Shown: piece after piece, positions 22,124 through 32,943 of the stretch
How positions within the stretch are numbered: the stretch's first letter is position 1
How the letters are laid out: the number at the start of each line of letters is the position of its first letter
NCBI GenBank assembly: GCA_009801085.1
Contig: VNWV01000013.1
Location: 1-64,000 of the forward strand
From: Lasiodiplodia sp. COLG20
Lineage: Eukaryota > Ascomycota > Dothideomycetes > Botryosphaeriales > Botryosphaeriaceae
DNA length: 64,000 bases
Reading direction: 5' to 3'
Position numbers and translations under genes: made by a program
Notes under the pieces: generated by a model
The model's input: only the letters and a program-made list of their open reading frames with translations
What the model was told of the DNA's origin: nothing
The model's database searches: none

Positions 22124-24118
22124 CTATTCCTCCCCTCTTATGACCCTCCACACCAGCGCATAGTCCTGTTGGTCAGTAAGGACTCGAGCTGCTTTGACTG
22201 TGACCTCGACTTTCCCATGTGGAATGTCCCTCCAAACAATTTGTTCGACGTTGTTGTACCTGTCGAGTTCCTCAGCAGTCCCCATATTTCCGTGGCGCTC
22301 AATTCCATCTGGCGTCTTCACAATGAGGTTTAGGTCGTTCTGTAGACCTTCGCCAGGTTTATCTGTGTAGACCAGTGTGACTTTCAGAGTGACAACATTG
22401 TCGCTGGATGATGTCTGCTTGGCTTCCAGAGCGCTGGCGGGCGGAATGGTCAGGGCGATTGTCTTGCTCTCACCGCGGTCCTCTAATGACTGTCCATCAA
22501 CGAACCCAGCATGATCTGTTTCATTCGGAAGGATAATAGCGTTGTTAAGGTTGACGCGCCCAAAGCCTTCTTTCGCAGAATGTGCGTGGTGCAAAGTAAA
22601 AGCGCCGTTGATGAGAAGGGCCTTGAGCAATGCTGCGCTGGGCTTTTCGGTTCCGTTTTTGACCAAAACCTCACGTAGAACTGCTGCACAGCCGGAAACG
22701 AGTGGTGTTGCCATGCTGGTCCCAGAGGAAAACATGTAAAGAGGGTCTGGCGATGGCCCATATGTGTCAAGGGCCTTCGGATCCATCAAACTTGATCTGG
22801 TTGACAAAATTGTCGTTCCTGGTGCGACAACATCTGGCTTGAAACGCCCCTCAATGGTTGGCCCACGGCTGCTGTAATATGAAATTTCAGTCGGATCGTT
22901 GTGGCTCTGTTTTTGGGGGTTGTATACTGCGCCGATGCTTGGGCGGGTGGATTCGGTAGCCCCGACTGTGAGACAATTTTTGGCGGCTGCTTGGGATCCA
23001 AGAGTCGGACCGTTGAGCTTTCCCCCATCGTTTCCGGCTGCGAAACAGATTAGCAAGTCAGGATTTTGCCAAACGCAGGTATCAATCTCTCTCGATTCAT
23101 CGTTGTATGGGAGTTGATTTCCAGTCCACGTTGTTCCCCATGAGTTGCTGTGAATATGGGCTTGATGCTTCTTGTAGGGGCCAGTAAACAGGTCGGAAAG
23201 GGGGAGTCTTTTTTGAGGAAATAGGCCGCCTTTATCATTCAACAATGACTGCAAGACCAAATTCGCTCCTGGAGCTACTCCTTGGAGTGTCTTGTCGTGA
23301 CCAGTGACCTGGCCTCCCAGAACAGAGCCACAGACATGCGTTCCGTGCCCATCTTGATCTTCGCTATGACCAGATCGTCCGAGGGGGATGAGGTCCTTGA
23401 CTCTTCCCTTGAATGCGGGGTGGATGGTGTCGAGGTTTCCTGTATCAAGTCCAGTATCCGCAACAGCTACGGTTTGGCCTTTTCCGGTATAGGAAGTGTC
23501 ATTCAGAAAGACATTGGCGCTCATGATGTCCCGAGCCACATTGTTGACGATGACCTTTTCAGGAACCTGTTCGATGGTTCGAACACTGTCCATGTCGGCT
23601 AGAACATCGAGCTTCGTGGTCGAGACGGTCATTTCAAGTTTGTTTCCGTCTACCGTAACGTCACTCTTGTCTAGTCCTGCGCGCGATGCGAGATCAGCAA
23701 TGATTTTGCTGACGTCTTCGCTTTTGCGTTCGTGCAAGACAACATGAATTTTCTCGGTTGATTGCGGATTTGTTGCTGTGGTTTGTTTCAGATGGGAGTT
23801 GATCTTGAGCCCTTTTCGGTATGGAACGGCGTTGAGGACAAAGCCCTTCGCAAGGAGAGGCTCAAGGTTGTTGGGCTTGTAATGAAAGAGGTAAATCTCT
23901 TGGTCGTAGTACTCTTGAAAGTCTGCGCCTAGCTCACTGAGTTCTCTGAGTTCGGCTTTGGACAGGTCCGTCTTGGTCTGAAGGAGAATGTAGTCCGAAT
24001 CGAGCGTAGGACCGGCAACTGAGAAGAGGCCATTCGGGGCGTGGGATCCAAAATCAACCGTGTTGCCGTTGATTTTGACAGTGGAAGGAGTATGCTGACC
24101 AAGAACCGCGGCACACAT
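22124..24118 (-). CDS. Subtilisin-like serine protease (S8A, KP-43-like), intronless
   Basis: 664-codon single exon from ATG 24118. The catalytic triad is visible: Asp221 in TVAVADTGLDTG, His258 in DQDGHGTHVCGSV and Ser468 in FSSGTSMATPLVSG. The oxyanion-hole Asn is in CFAAGNDGG (about residue 363). The wide spacing between His and Ser, the C-terminal beta-rich domain (VTLKVTLVYTDKPGEGLQND and a later NDLNLIVKTPDG) and the last segment ending YALVWRVIRGEE match the KP-43 subgroup better than fungal proteinase-K types. The first 200 residues look like a propeptide region. No signal peptide is evident from this start and the frame closes just upstream. The lack of introns stands out against its neighbours; bacterial-type ancestry is possible but untested. 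Confidence 0.9.
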   Translation of the reverse strand: MCAAVLGQHTPSTVKINGNTVDFGSHAPNGLFSVAGPTLDSDYILLQTKTDLSKAELRELSELGADFQEYYDQEIYLFHYKPNNLEPLLAKGFVLNAVPYRKGLKINSHLKQTTATNPQSTEKIHVVLHERKSEDVSKIIADLASRAGLDKSDVTVDGNKLEMTVSTTKLDVLADMDSVRTIEQVPEKVIVNNVARDIMSANVFLNDTSYTGKGQTVAVADTGLDTGNLDTIHPAFKGRVKDLIPLGRSGHSEDQDGHGTHVCGSVLGGQVTGHDKTLQGVAPGANLVLQSLLNDKGGLFPQKRLPLSDLFTGPYKKHQAHIHSNSWGTTWTGNQLPYNDESREIDTCVWQNPDLLICFAAGNDGGKLNGPTLGSQAAAKNCLTVGATESTRPSIGAVYNPQKQSHNDPTEISYYSSRGPTIEGRFKPDVVAPGTTILSTRSSLMDPKALDTYGPSPDPLYMFSSGTSMATPLVSGCAAVLREVLVKNGTEKPSAALLKALLINGAFTLHHAHSAKEGFGRVNLNNAIILPNETDHAGFVDGQSLEDRGESKTIALTIPPASALEAKQTSSSDNVVTLKVTLVYTDKPGEGLQNDLNLIVKTPDGIERHGNMGTAEELDRYNNVEQIVWRDIPHGKVEVTVKAARVLTDQQDYALVWRVIRGEE

Positions 24119-25791
24119 TATGGCGTTCTTTGTTGAGGCGATATAGGAGCTTCGTAAGAAGTAGTATGTGATCGAAGCAGCAAATGAGGTTCTGAGGAGC
24201 TTGTGGATGGGCTGTAAACGAAATCGGCCAGGGTAGTGATGTGTCTATACTTTATAGAAATATCAGACTCATAATTTATCTCACTGATTGGGACCATCAC
24301 ACCGATAAGGTTCCGCATGCGGCACTGAATTCTAGTAGATCTTTGTAGTTGAGGTAGGCTAGTCTACTCAATCTATTAATGTTTTATCGATATTTACTAT
24401 AATGCCTCTGAACCAGAAAGGCTACGTAGAAGAATAGATCCTACAGCCCTTAAAACATCGCAACTGTATTTGCTCCTGATTTACCGCATGCGTAGTAAAG
24501 ACCACGTGCCGCAATTCTACGGCTTAATAAACTAGGAATAGCTAGCTGCGTCATATTTCTAACCAGAGATGGAAATTTAGACTCCTCCAGGCGTCTGCAT
24601 GTAGCTAGTGCAAATGACGGTTGCGGGCAAAAGTCCAGCCGCATATGGTAAGGTGGACGGGAAACACCTCCCCCTTTACCTTCACCACTCTCTTCAGTTC
24701 ATCGAAGGTCCCTGCCAAGTGCCGCAACAGGCAATTCGCGACCTAGTGCCATCCTCTATACGGAATACTCCGTCTGCAACAAGTGATTCAACTACCGCAT
24801 TTTCTGGACGTAGTAACCGAGATCTCCATCGCCAAAACGTAGGAGTACCCCTTTTGGCGGGGAGAGCATCTGACAAGAGCATCTCCCCGTTAATTCGTAG
24901 GTCGATATTGACATGTGACTGCCACACCATCACGAAGTGCTAAATTACCAGCCCTTGGTAGACATCCTTGGTGTTGCTCCGCCAAGCCCATCCTTCAGAT
25001 CCATGCCAAGAGCTTGAACAGCCCATTTTTCTACAATTCTGGCACCCTCGTGAGCGTTCCTTCCCCTCCATGCGTTACTCCTGGCTGCATTTAGCGGTTG
25101 AGATGTGTTCGTGGTCCGTAGCTAATTACTGACGTGACGGAAGTACCCGATCGCATTACCCTAACTTTTGACCAACTTGAAGGAGTCCATGCGAAGGAGT
25201 CTTGTGACCAGGGCGACAACTCCGGTAAGGATTAGTTGAAAGCTTGGGTGTCATATTGTGAGGTCAAAGCTGATGGCAAGCAGGCGTTCTGGAAGAATCC
25301 AGAGCATCTAAGGGAGAGGTCATACGTTGTTGCAACACATGTGAAGCAGCCAAAATAGTCCGTGCAACTTGTGGAAAGGTTGGATGAAAAATATACATGG
25401 CAATGTAGGGGCATATAGGTGGGGCCAGCTTCGCTACTACCCTCATTTATGTATGCCCTGAAGGTAATCTTCTCCTGAGAGGAGGCTGGAATAAGGCAGT
25501 ATGGAATGATATCGAGCCTTACAGATGGGTGACTGTGGATCTTTACTCATCAGCCTTGTAACCGTGCCGTTTTGAAAGGATGTTTTGTGAGCCGAAGTAA
25601 ACATCATCATCCTGTAGAGAGTGAGCGGGTTCACATTTATGATCCACGGCATTGGCCGATTCACGATGTGAAGAATTTAGTATCAGCATGGGTATACCAC
25701 ACGATGAACAAGAGGGGCCGCTTTATAAGAAGGACATTTGGTCTACGAAAATCTATCATCCACGCACCCTCCCTTACCCCAACCAAAAACC
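24119..25791. other. Intergenic region left of the polyketide cluster, no supported gene
   Basis: About 1.67 kb with only short scattered frames, none with recognisable motifs. I place the left border of the cluster here, because the next leftward gene (the subtilase) has no evident role in it. Confidence 0.55.
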
Positions 25792-28700
25792 CTACTTAGC
25801 CAAATAAGCAAAAGCCTCCTCCATCGCCCCATGCATCAAATGCACATGCCCCGGCATCGGCATCTCCAAATGATCCGCCTCAACCGCCAGACACAACGGC
25901 TCCACCCCAACAAACCTCTCCCACCCATTCGGCCCCAAATCCCTCTCCGTCTTATCCGGCAACCCCCACGCAATCGCGCCCATCCGCCCATCCTCCATAA
26001 ACCCCTCAAACGCCACCGTCGGCACCCCCACCCGCGCCAGCAACCCCATTACCTCCCCATCCCCCTCGCACCGCCGCACCAGGCCCTTCCTCGCCCACAC
26101 GACGGCCGTCCGCGCCGGGCGCTCGTGCGGCGCCAAAGGCGGCGGGTGGTACGCGGCGACGCACGCAAACACGCCGCGCAGGTGCGCCTGCGTCGCGGCT
26201 GACGCGCTCCACATTCCGCTGCTGCGCGCCGCGATGCTTTCGTAGACTTTCCACCCCGCCTGCTCCACCTCCTTCTGCTGCTGCTGGTCCTCCCCTCCCC
26301 CCGCCTCGGTCGGCGGCGGCCGCGGACAGCACATATCAATCAACAACAACTTCTCGACCCTCCGTCCGGCAGCAGCCACCTGCCGACACACCTCGTACGC
26401 GACCATCGCGCCGCCGGAGAATCCACCTATCGCCAGCGGGCCATTCGGCTGGAACGCCAGCAGCGCGGCGGCGATGGGCGCGGCGAGGCCGGGGATGCCG
26501 ACGGCGGTTGGGTCCAGGCGCTCGGGGCAGCGCAGGTAGGGCGAGTCGATGCCGTAGATGGGGGTGCGCGAGGAGAAGGGCGGTAGGTGGATGTAGGTTG
26601 CGATGCTGCCGGTGCCGTCGGCGATGAGGTAGAAGGGTTGGGTGGAGGGGGAGGGGCGGCCTTGGAGGAGGGTGACGCGGGCGGTTGGGGGTGGGGTGTC
26701 TGGTTCTGGGGGTGGGGAGATGAGGACGAGGTCGTCGGAGGACTCGGAGGCGGGGGCGGGGTGCTGGGGTTTGGTGTTGTGCGAGGCGGGGGTGTGGTCG
26801 GTGGGTGGGGTGCTGGAACCGCTGGTGGATGCGGGTGTGTTTTCGACCATTGAGAAGTCGGAGTCGTGGTTGGGCTGGGGTGCGGGGGTGGATGGCCGCC
26901 CGGATGGCTGCGCGAATTCGTTACGGAGGTCGCCGATTGTGGGATATTGAACCAGGAAGGAAGGCAATATGTCCAGGCCTGCGCTGCTGTTGATCCGGGA
27001 CGCTATTTCGATGCCCATTATAGAGTCAACGCCTGTTGACGAGTTCAAAGTCAGCGATGTTGCTTAAGAATGACGACTGAAGACTCACCTAGTTCAACCA
27101 ATACCGTATCATCGGTCAAGTCAGCAATTTCTGTTCCAGTGCCCTTCGAAATGCTCTCGAGAATGATTTGAAAGATTTCAGTGTTCGAACCAGCGTTCTC
27201 TTCGCCCGTAGACGCCGACGTCTCGGCCACCTTCTCCTTCGGGGCATCAAAATGGATCTTTGAACTGGCCTTTGGCTCAAGAGGCGCATGCTGGTGTGTG
27301 GCCGATGTTCCATCCGCAGCAATCTTGCCCTGGACCCGCGAACTGGTTGCTGAGTTTCCCAGGAGTCGGTCCAGGACATCGTTGCTGACTTCATGGAAAC
27401 GGAGACCAGAACATTGAATAACCAGCCTTTCCTCGTCGAAGACGTACACATCGCAGCTCGCGGAGCTTTCGTCTCGGTGCGACACACGGGCGTATGTGAA
27501 ATACGGCTTGCCCGGTTCCAGATCGACAGTCTGCTCGAAGCTGTCAAAGCTGTCCATCATGAACGTCGTGTTTGCAGCAGGCCGGTCAGGGTTCGCGTTG
27601 ACCACAAAGCCCGCCAAATGCACCAGGCTCTCGCCCCAGTAAGGCGATCCCACGAACCGCGTCCCCTGTGGGTGGTCGCGAAGCACGACCTCGGCGGCGG
27701 TTTCCTCGAAGTTGCCGGATACGAACACTTCCTTGACGCACTTGAAGGCCGGGTCGTACTCGACAGTGTTCGAGAAAAGTGCGTAGAAGATCCCTGGAAG
27801 CATTCTGTGCCCATGCCCATTCTTGACGGTCATGATCAGCTCATCCATCCTGGCCTTAGCGAAATAGGAGATGCGGTCCCAGCCGGCCTGGAGCTTTTCA
27901 CCATCGACCACGGCCACGACGCAGCCACCGAGGTCATAGGAAGACGTTTGTGACGAAGCCTGCCACGAAACGCGAACGCTGTTGTCGGACGCGTTCTCGG
28001 CGGCAACGGCCGTCGTGCGCAGTTCCCCATCAGCACCAACGAGGCCCCTCGTCAGCGGCCGCTTCAGCGACACATCCCTGATCGCCAGCCCCGTGTGCGC
28101 CGCACCTGGGCGCTGGCCGTACTGCAGCGCATACTTGACAGCAGCCACGCCTGCTTCACAGAAGACGCTACCCGGGGCGACCGACACGCCCCGGATGCGA
28201 TGGCCGTCGAAGAGCGCCTTGAACCCCAGACTGCCGACCGAAGCCCGCAGCGTCACCTCGAGCTTCGGGGACAGCGATTTGTGGACAGGGTATTGCGCAC
28301 ACGTCGAAATCTCTGGTTCGGCCGCAGGGGCGGGAGCAAGACCGGCCGCCTCTCGCTTGTTCGCTTCGGTGTAGGTGATCCAGAAGTCCTTCAGATCCCA
28401 CGCGTACGACGGCAGCGTCACCAGCTTCAACCCGTCTTCGAACGGGGCGTGCAGCGCGAGCCAGTCGACCGCGATGCCATTCGTGTAGGCGCCGGCCAGG
28501 CATTTGGAAACGGAGACCCAGCCGTCAGTGTCTTTCTCCAGGCTGGACATGATCTTGCCCGGGGACGGGGCCAGCGTCTTGCGAACGAAGGAACTGCAGA
28601 CGGGGCTCGGGCCGATCTCAAGCCACACAGGGTCGGCCAGACTCTCCTTGACGGCGTTCAGCGCGCCCACGAAATCGACCGGCTGCCGCGTCTGCTGGCC

Positions 28701-31700
28701 CAGATACAGCCCGTTGAACACGCCGGCCGCGTCGACGACAGAGGCAAGCAGCGTCGACGCGACGGGGATCCGCGGCGCGGCATACGTCACGCCGCCAGCC
28801 AGCGCGACGTAGTCGTCCAGCATTGGGTCGACCTGGAACGAGTGGAAGCCGTACGGGACCGCGAGCGTCGTGGATGGCGATGTGATGGCTGTCCGCAGCT
28901 CGGCGACGTCGTCGACGCTCCCGCTGACGACGGTGGCCGTCGGGCTGTTGGTGCAGGCGATGGTGCAGGAGGAGTGCGGGCGCGCGTCCAGGAGCTCGCG
29001 GATGGCGGCGGCGGGCGCGGCGACGGCGAGCATGGTGCACACGCCGGCTTCGCAGCGCTCGAGGAGCAGGCGGGCCCGGTGGCCGACGAGGTAGAGCGTG
29101 TCGGCGAGCGAGAGGACGCCGGCCGTGTGCAGGGCGGCGTACTCGCCCAGAGAGTGGCCCATGGTCATTGAGGGTTGGACGCCGCATGATTGCCAGAAGG
29201 CGGCCAGGCCGACCTCTAGCGTGACGACGGCGAGTTGGGTCTGCATTGTGTCCTTGGTGGACATGTCGACGTCTTTGCTGGTGATGATGTCGAGGAAGGG
29301 AGGGAAGTTGTGCTGCTCGCAGATGCTTGCGCACAGGTCGACCGTCTCGCGGAAGGGGGGACAGGTGGCGTACAGCTGGCTCCCCATGCCGGCGTAGTGG
29401 GATCCTTGCCCGGTGAAGACGAAAACGATGGGTGATGGGCGCGATGGCTGTGCGTTTGACGTGTCGGCCTCCAGCTTGCTAATCAACTCTTTGGTTGTCG
29501 AGGCAGTGTAAGCGGAGCGGATGGGGTGGTGCATCCTTCTGGCAGTAGTTGTGTAAGCCACGTCTTGGATGTTGGCCGTTTCATTTGCCCGTAGCCATTC
29601 GAGAAGATTGCGCTTGTTGGCTAGATGCGCGGCCGGAGTTCTGGCAGAGGTCACAATGACATGACTGGATCGAGGGTCAATGCCATGCTTGGCCTCAGCC
29701 ACATAGTCTTCCAACAGCATGCATGCATTCCCACCCTGGTGTGTATTTGCGTTAGTAAGAGTCACGTGCGTTTTTTGTGGCGGGAAGCAACATACCGCTG
29801 CATCAAAGTTGTTGAGAAGAATACGTCTCGGCTTCTGGTCAACAGGCTTGAATTCCTTTGACTCTGAAGGGATATCAATCTTGAGCTCAGAAAGAGACGG
29901 AAAGTTCGGATTGAGAGTGTGTGGCATCCCAGCCTGCGGTGGCATTGTATCTTTCTGTGTAAAAGGGTTAGTGGATTCTGGATATCATACGCATAGAGTT
30001 GACGTACCTGGAACATCATGATACATTTCAGCAGTGAGGCCATGCCGGCAGCCTATGGATCGGAATGTCAGATCGGAACATAGAAGCTGTGAGGAAGTTG
30101 TTGCTGCTTACCGCCTCGCTGTGGCCGACATTGGCCTTGACACTGCCAACTGTCAACGGCTGGCGCCCTTGCCGTTGCTTGAAAAGGCTTGCAACTGCAC
30201 CCATTTCTGCCGGATCGCCGATTTGAGTGCCAGTCCCATGCATTTCAACATATGAGATATCCTCCGGCGAGACCCGGGCTCTTTGCATAACCTTACGGAA
30301 TAGTCGCTCCTGAGCGCCGGCGTCGGACGTCGTAATCGAGCTTGAATTGCCCGAGTGGTTTCTGCCCGAGCCCGCCACCACTGCGAGGATATTGTCGTTC
30401 TGCGCAACAGCATCCTCAAGGCGCTTGAGGACAACCGTTCCCACGAAGTCGGCTCGACAATAGCCGTCTCCATCGTCACGATAGGTTTTGCAGTTCCCCG
30501 TGTTGGACAGGACGCCGGATTTGCTGAGGCAGGTGAATGAATGCGGGAAACTCAAGATGTTGGCCGACCCTACAACAGCCATGTCGACATCTTTGCTGAG
30601 CAGGCTCATACAGGCAAGGTGCATGGCGGATGTTGACGATGCGCATGCAGAATCAAGCGAGTAGGTTGGACCCTCCCACTTGAAATGGAAGGCGGCGCGG
30701 CCAGCCCCTGTACTCCAAATGTCAGAAGATCAGAGAACAAATGATTTCTGACGAGAAAACAAAACTTACCGAATGCAAGTTGACCCCCCTGCAAAGTAAA
30801 TGCATCGCAGCCGAGAGCGTCGTGGCTCACCATGTGCCAGTCGTGATTAGACTGCCCGTAGAATGCCGCCACTCTTCTCGAGTCAATTGCTGCAGTCTGC
30901 CCGTCTGAGTATCCAGCCACCTCAAGAGCCTCGTAGACGCTCATCAAGAACTGGCGGTGGCTTGGGTCCATCAACAGCGCTTCTCTCGGCGATACACGGA
31001 AGAACCGAGGGTCGAAGTTGCCGGGTTTGTCCATGAAGCACCCAAACCGCGTGGCCGTTGTGCACTTGTCCCCATGCTCACTGCAGTAGAACTCTTCGAT
31101 GTCGAACCGATCTTTGGGAATCTCTTCACACTTGTCCTGCTTCGACATGATGACGTCCCAGAATTCTTCGATGTTGTCGCAGTCAGGGCCCCGTCCCGCT
31201 ACTCCTACGATGGCAATGCGGTCTGGGCCGGGGAGCCTTGTTTGTTCCAGGGAGTTGTCGTTGTAAAGCGAGGCGGTGCTACCCGCGCTCTTCAGGGCAC
31301 TGGCCAGGTAGGGCGTATGGCTGCTGGGGCCAACAACCTTCACATCAAGATGGCGTGGGCCCAGCCAGGAAATTAGCTGGCCCACAACTTTCGTAATGTC
31401 CAAGGGCTTCGATAACACCTGAAAGGCCATGGCTCTGAGAAGCTCTCCCCAGTTGGCGTAGGTGTCTTCGGGCTCGTCCATGCCCCACATCTTGAAGTCG
31501 GGCAGAACCGGGCTTTCAAGCATGGCCGAAGTCCCAACAATGTAGTCGAGGTCGGCCTGGGACACAGTGAGGACATGTTGGGCAGAGCGGAAGTTCAATT
31601 CATTCTTCGGGAGATTTCGCAATGCGGGACATTTGTGCATGACGAGCTCCAGGACGGTCGGCGGTCCGATGACGGTGCTCCATCGGTCTCCCGTCACACC

Positions 31701-32417
31701 AACCTTTGCTCGTTTGATGGGTGGTATGCCCTGTTCGATAGAGGTCAGCAGATGCGCTAGAAGGTTTTCTATACTATTTCTTACCATGGTCTGTTGGAAC
31801 TGGTCAAGCACCATGCGAAGTTCGTTCGGCGCCATGCCCAGTACAGCCCAGCCCCAGGTGCCAGGACGGTCCTCTATCGCTCTTGACCGTACAGAGGTGA
31901 GCCTGCACAGTCTGACAAACAGCCTCGCTATCTCGAGCGTCGCGGCATATAATGATGCAAAATCGGTAGCAATGGCCAGTGCACCGAGATGTATCAGCCC
32001 CCCACAGACTCCCAGCGGTACCGGCCGGGGCCCAGTACTGCTCACAAGCTGCGGCTCTCGTTCCGCCCACCTTTTTCCAGTTAGCAAGGACCATGCACTC
32101 AATGTTGATGCCAGGACTTACTGTAGGAGCATTGCTGCTCTCACGACGTGCAGCAGGACAGCATGCGCCATACCCACCTCGTCGGTTGTGTGACGATATC
32201 GATCTGCGAGATCAAGAAAACTGGAGTAGATGCCGAGGCTGTCTCGCAGGACCCGATCCATTCCTGCTGATTCTTCCTTGACTGCCTGACATAACTCGTC
32301 GAGGAAGGTTTTGAGCCATGGTGTTGTTGCAGCTTGTCGGTAAAGCTGGTCTATGCCGTCGGCCCAGGAGTCTGTCTGATCTCCAAAGTAGAGGATTGTC
32401 TGCGGACTGGACGCCAT
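25792..32417 (-). CDS. Non-reducing polyketide synthase, SAT-KS-AT-PT-ACP-TE
   Basis: Iterative megasynthase of about 2,090 residues, start ATG at 32417, about six short introns. Domains in rough order: SAT (1-370; catalytic Cys in LGVCGGLIHLGA), KS (385-805; Cys in SLDSACASSTSAM, His in VEMHGTGTQIGDP and VKANVGHSEA), malonyl-CoA AT (940-1245; MGHSLGEYAAL), product template (about 1310-1630; His in FDGHRIRGVSVAPGS), one ACP (about 1695-1770; Ser in GVDSIMGIEIAS), a long Pro/Ser-rich linker, and a thioesterase (Ser in IGGFSGGAMVAYE, His in ADHLEMPMPGHVH). There is no C-methyltransferase or reductase domain. By analogy with resorcylic acid lactone synthases, it would accept a reduced chain through SAT, extend it with malonyl-CoA, aromatise it and release it as a macrolactone. 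The PT Asp motif reads GESLVHLAGF (see findings). Paired with the reducing PKS at 39802-47430. Confidence 0.92.
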
Positions 32418-32598
32418 CGTACCGAGCGACAGTAGTGAATTTGCGTTTCACACTGGTAAAGGCTAGCCGAAAAAAATTATATAGGGTACGAGAATTCAGA
32501 TATACTTTGATCACATTGCTTGCGGCTAGAACACCTGTATCACTGGAAGTACAGTTGCGATGACTGGGGTGATCTGATCGCTCGGTAACCGAGCGCGC

Positions 32599-32670
32599 TA
32601 GTGCTTACACGTAGCGCTTAGGGACTGTAGTTGCGGTGCCTGCATATGTACGAAGTTCTTTAGTGCTTAC
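32599..32670. promoter_or_regulatory. TAGTGCTTAC sites in the non-reducing PKS promoter
   Basis: Exact TAGTGCTTAC occurs at 32599-32608 and 32661-32670, with a variant TAGCGCTTAG at 32612-32621. They lie 180-255 bp upstream of the start at 32417. The same word recurs in front of the other cluster genes. Confidence 0.65.
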
Positions 32671-32727
32671 CTGCATAAATCCTATCTCGCATGACGTTCT
32701 CGCCACCATATTATCTCGGTCACCGAA

Positions 32728-32943
32728 GCAGGGCTCTCACGAAACGCAAGCGGCTGGAGAAGCGACAAGCAAGCGACTTGCCAGCGGGCCGTTTTGGCCT
32801 GCTTGATTAAAATTGCCAGATCAAGTGTTCCGCTTAGTAAATACGCAAAAATGGTCGCTTGTTTGGCAAGCGTCAAGCAAGCGGATCGATGATCTCCTCG
32901 AAGGCCACTTGAGGTTGCCAAGCACGCTTGCGGAGAGCCCTGC
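32728..32943. mobile_element. Candidate MITE with 11-bp terminal inverted repeats
   Basis: GCAGGGCTCTC at 32728-32738 is repeated inverted as GAGAGCCCTGC at 32933-32943. The inner flanks are also imperfectly complementary (CGCAAGCG near both ends), and the interior is full of AAGCAAGCG or AAGCGG words. There is no coding capacity. A clear target-site duplication was not found. It sits about 310 bp upstream of the non-reducing PKS start. Confidence 0.5.

Noticed and set aside
26587..26853. Gly/Val-rich plus-strand frame
   Set aside because: Antisense of the Pro/Ser-rich ACP-TE linker; low complexity.
28095..29171. Long plus-strand open frame (358 codons) inside the non-reducing PKS
   Set aside because: It lies antisense to the AT domain in GC-rich sequence, is Arg/Gly/Ala-rich and has no family features; a shadow of the PKS codons.
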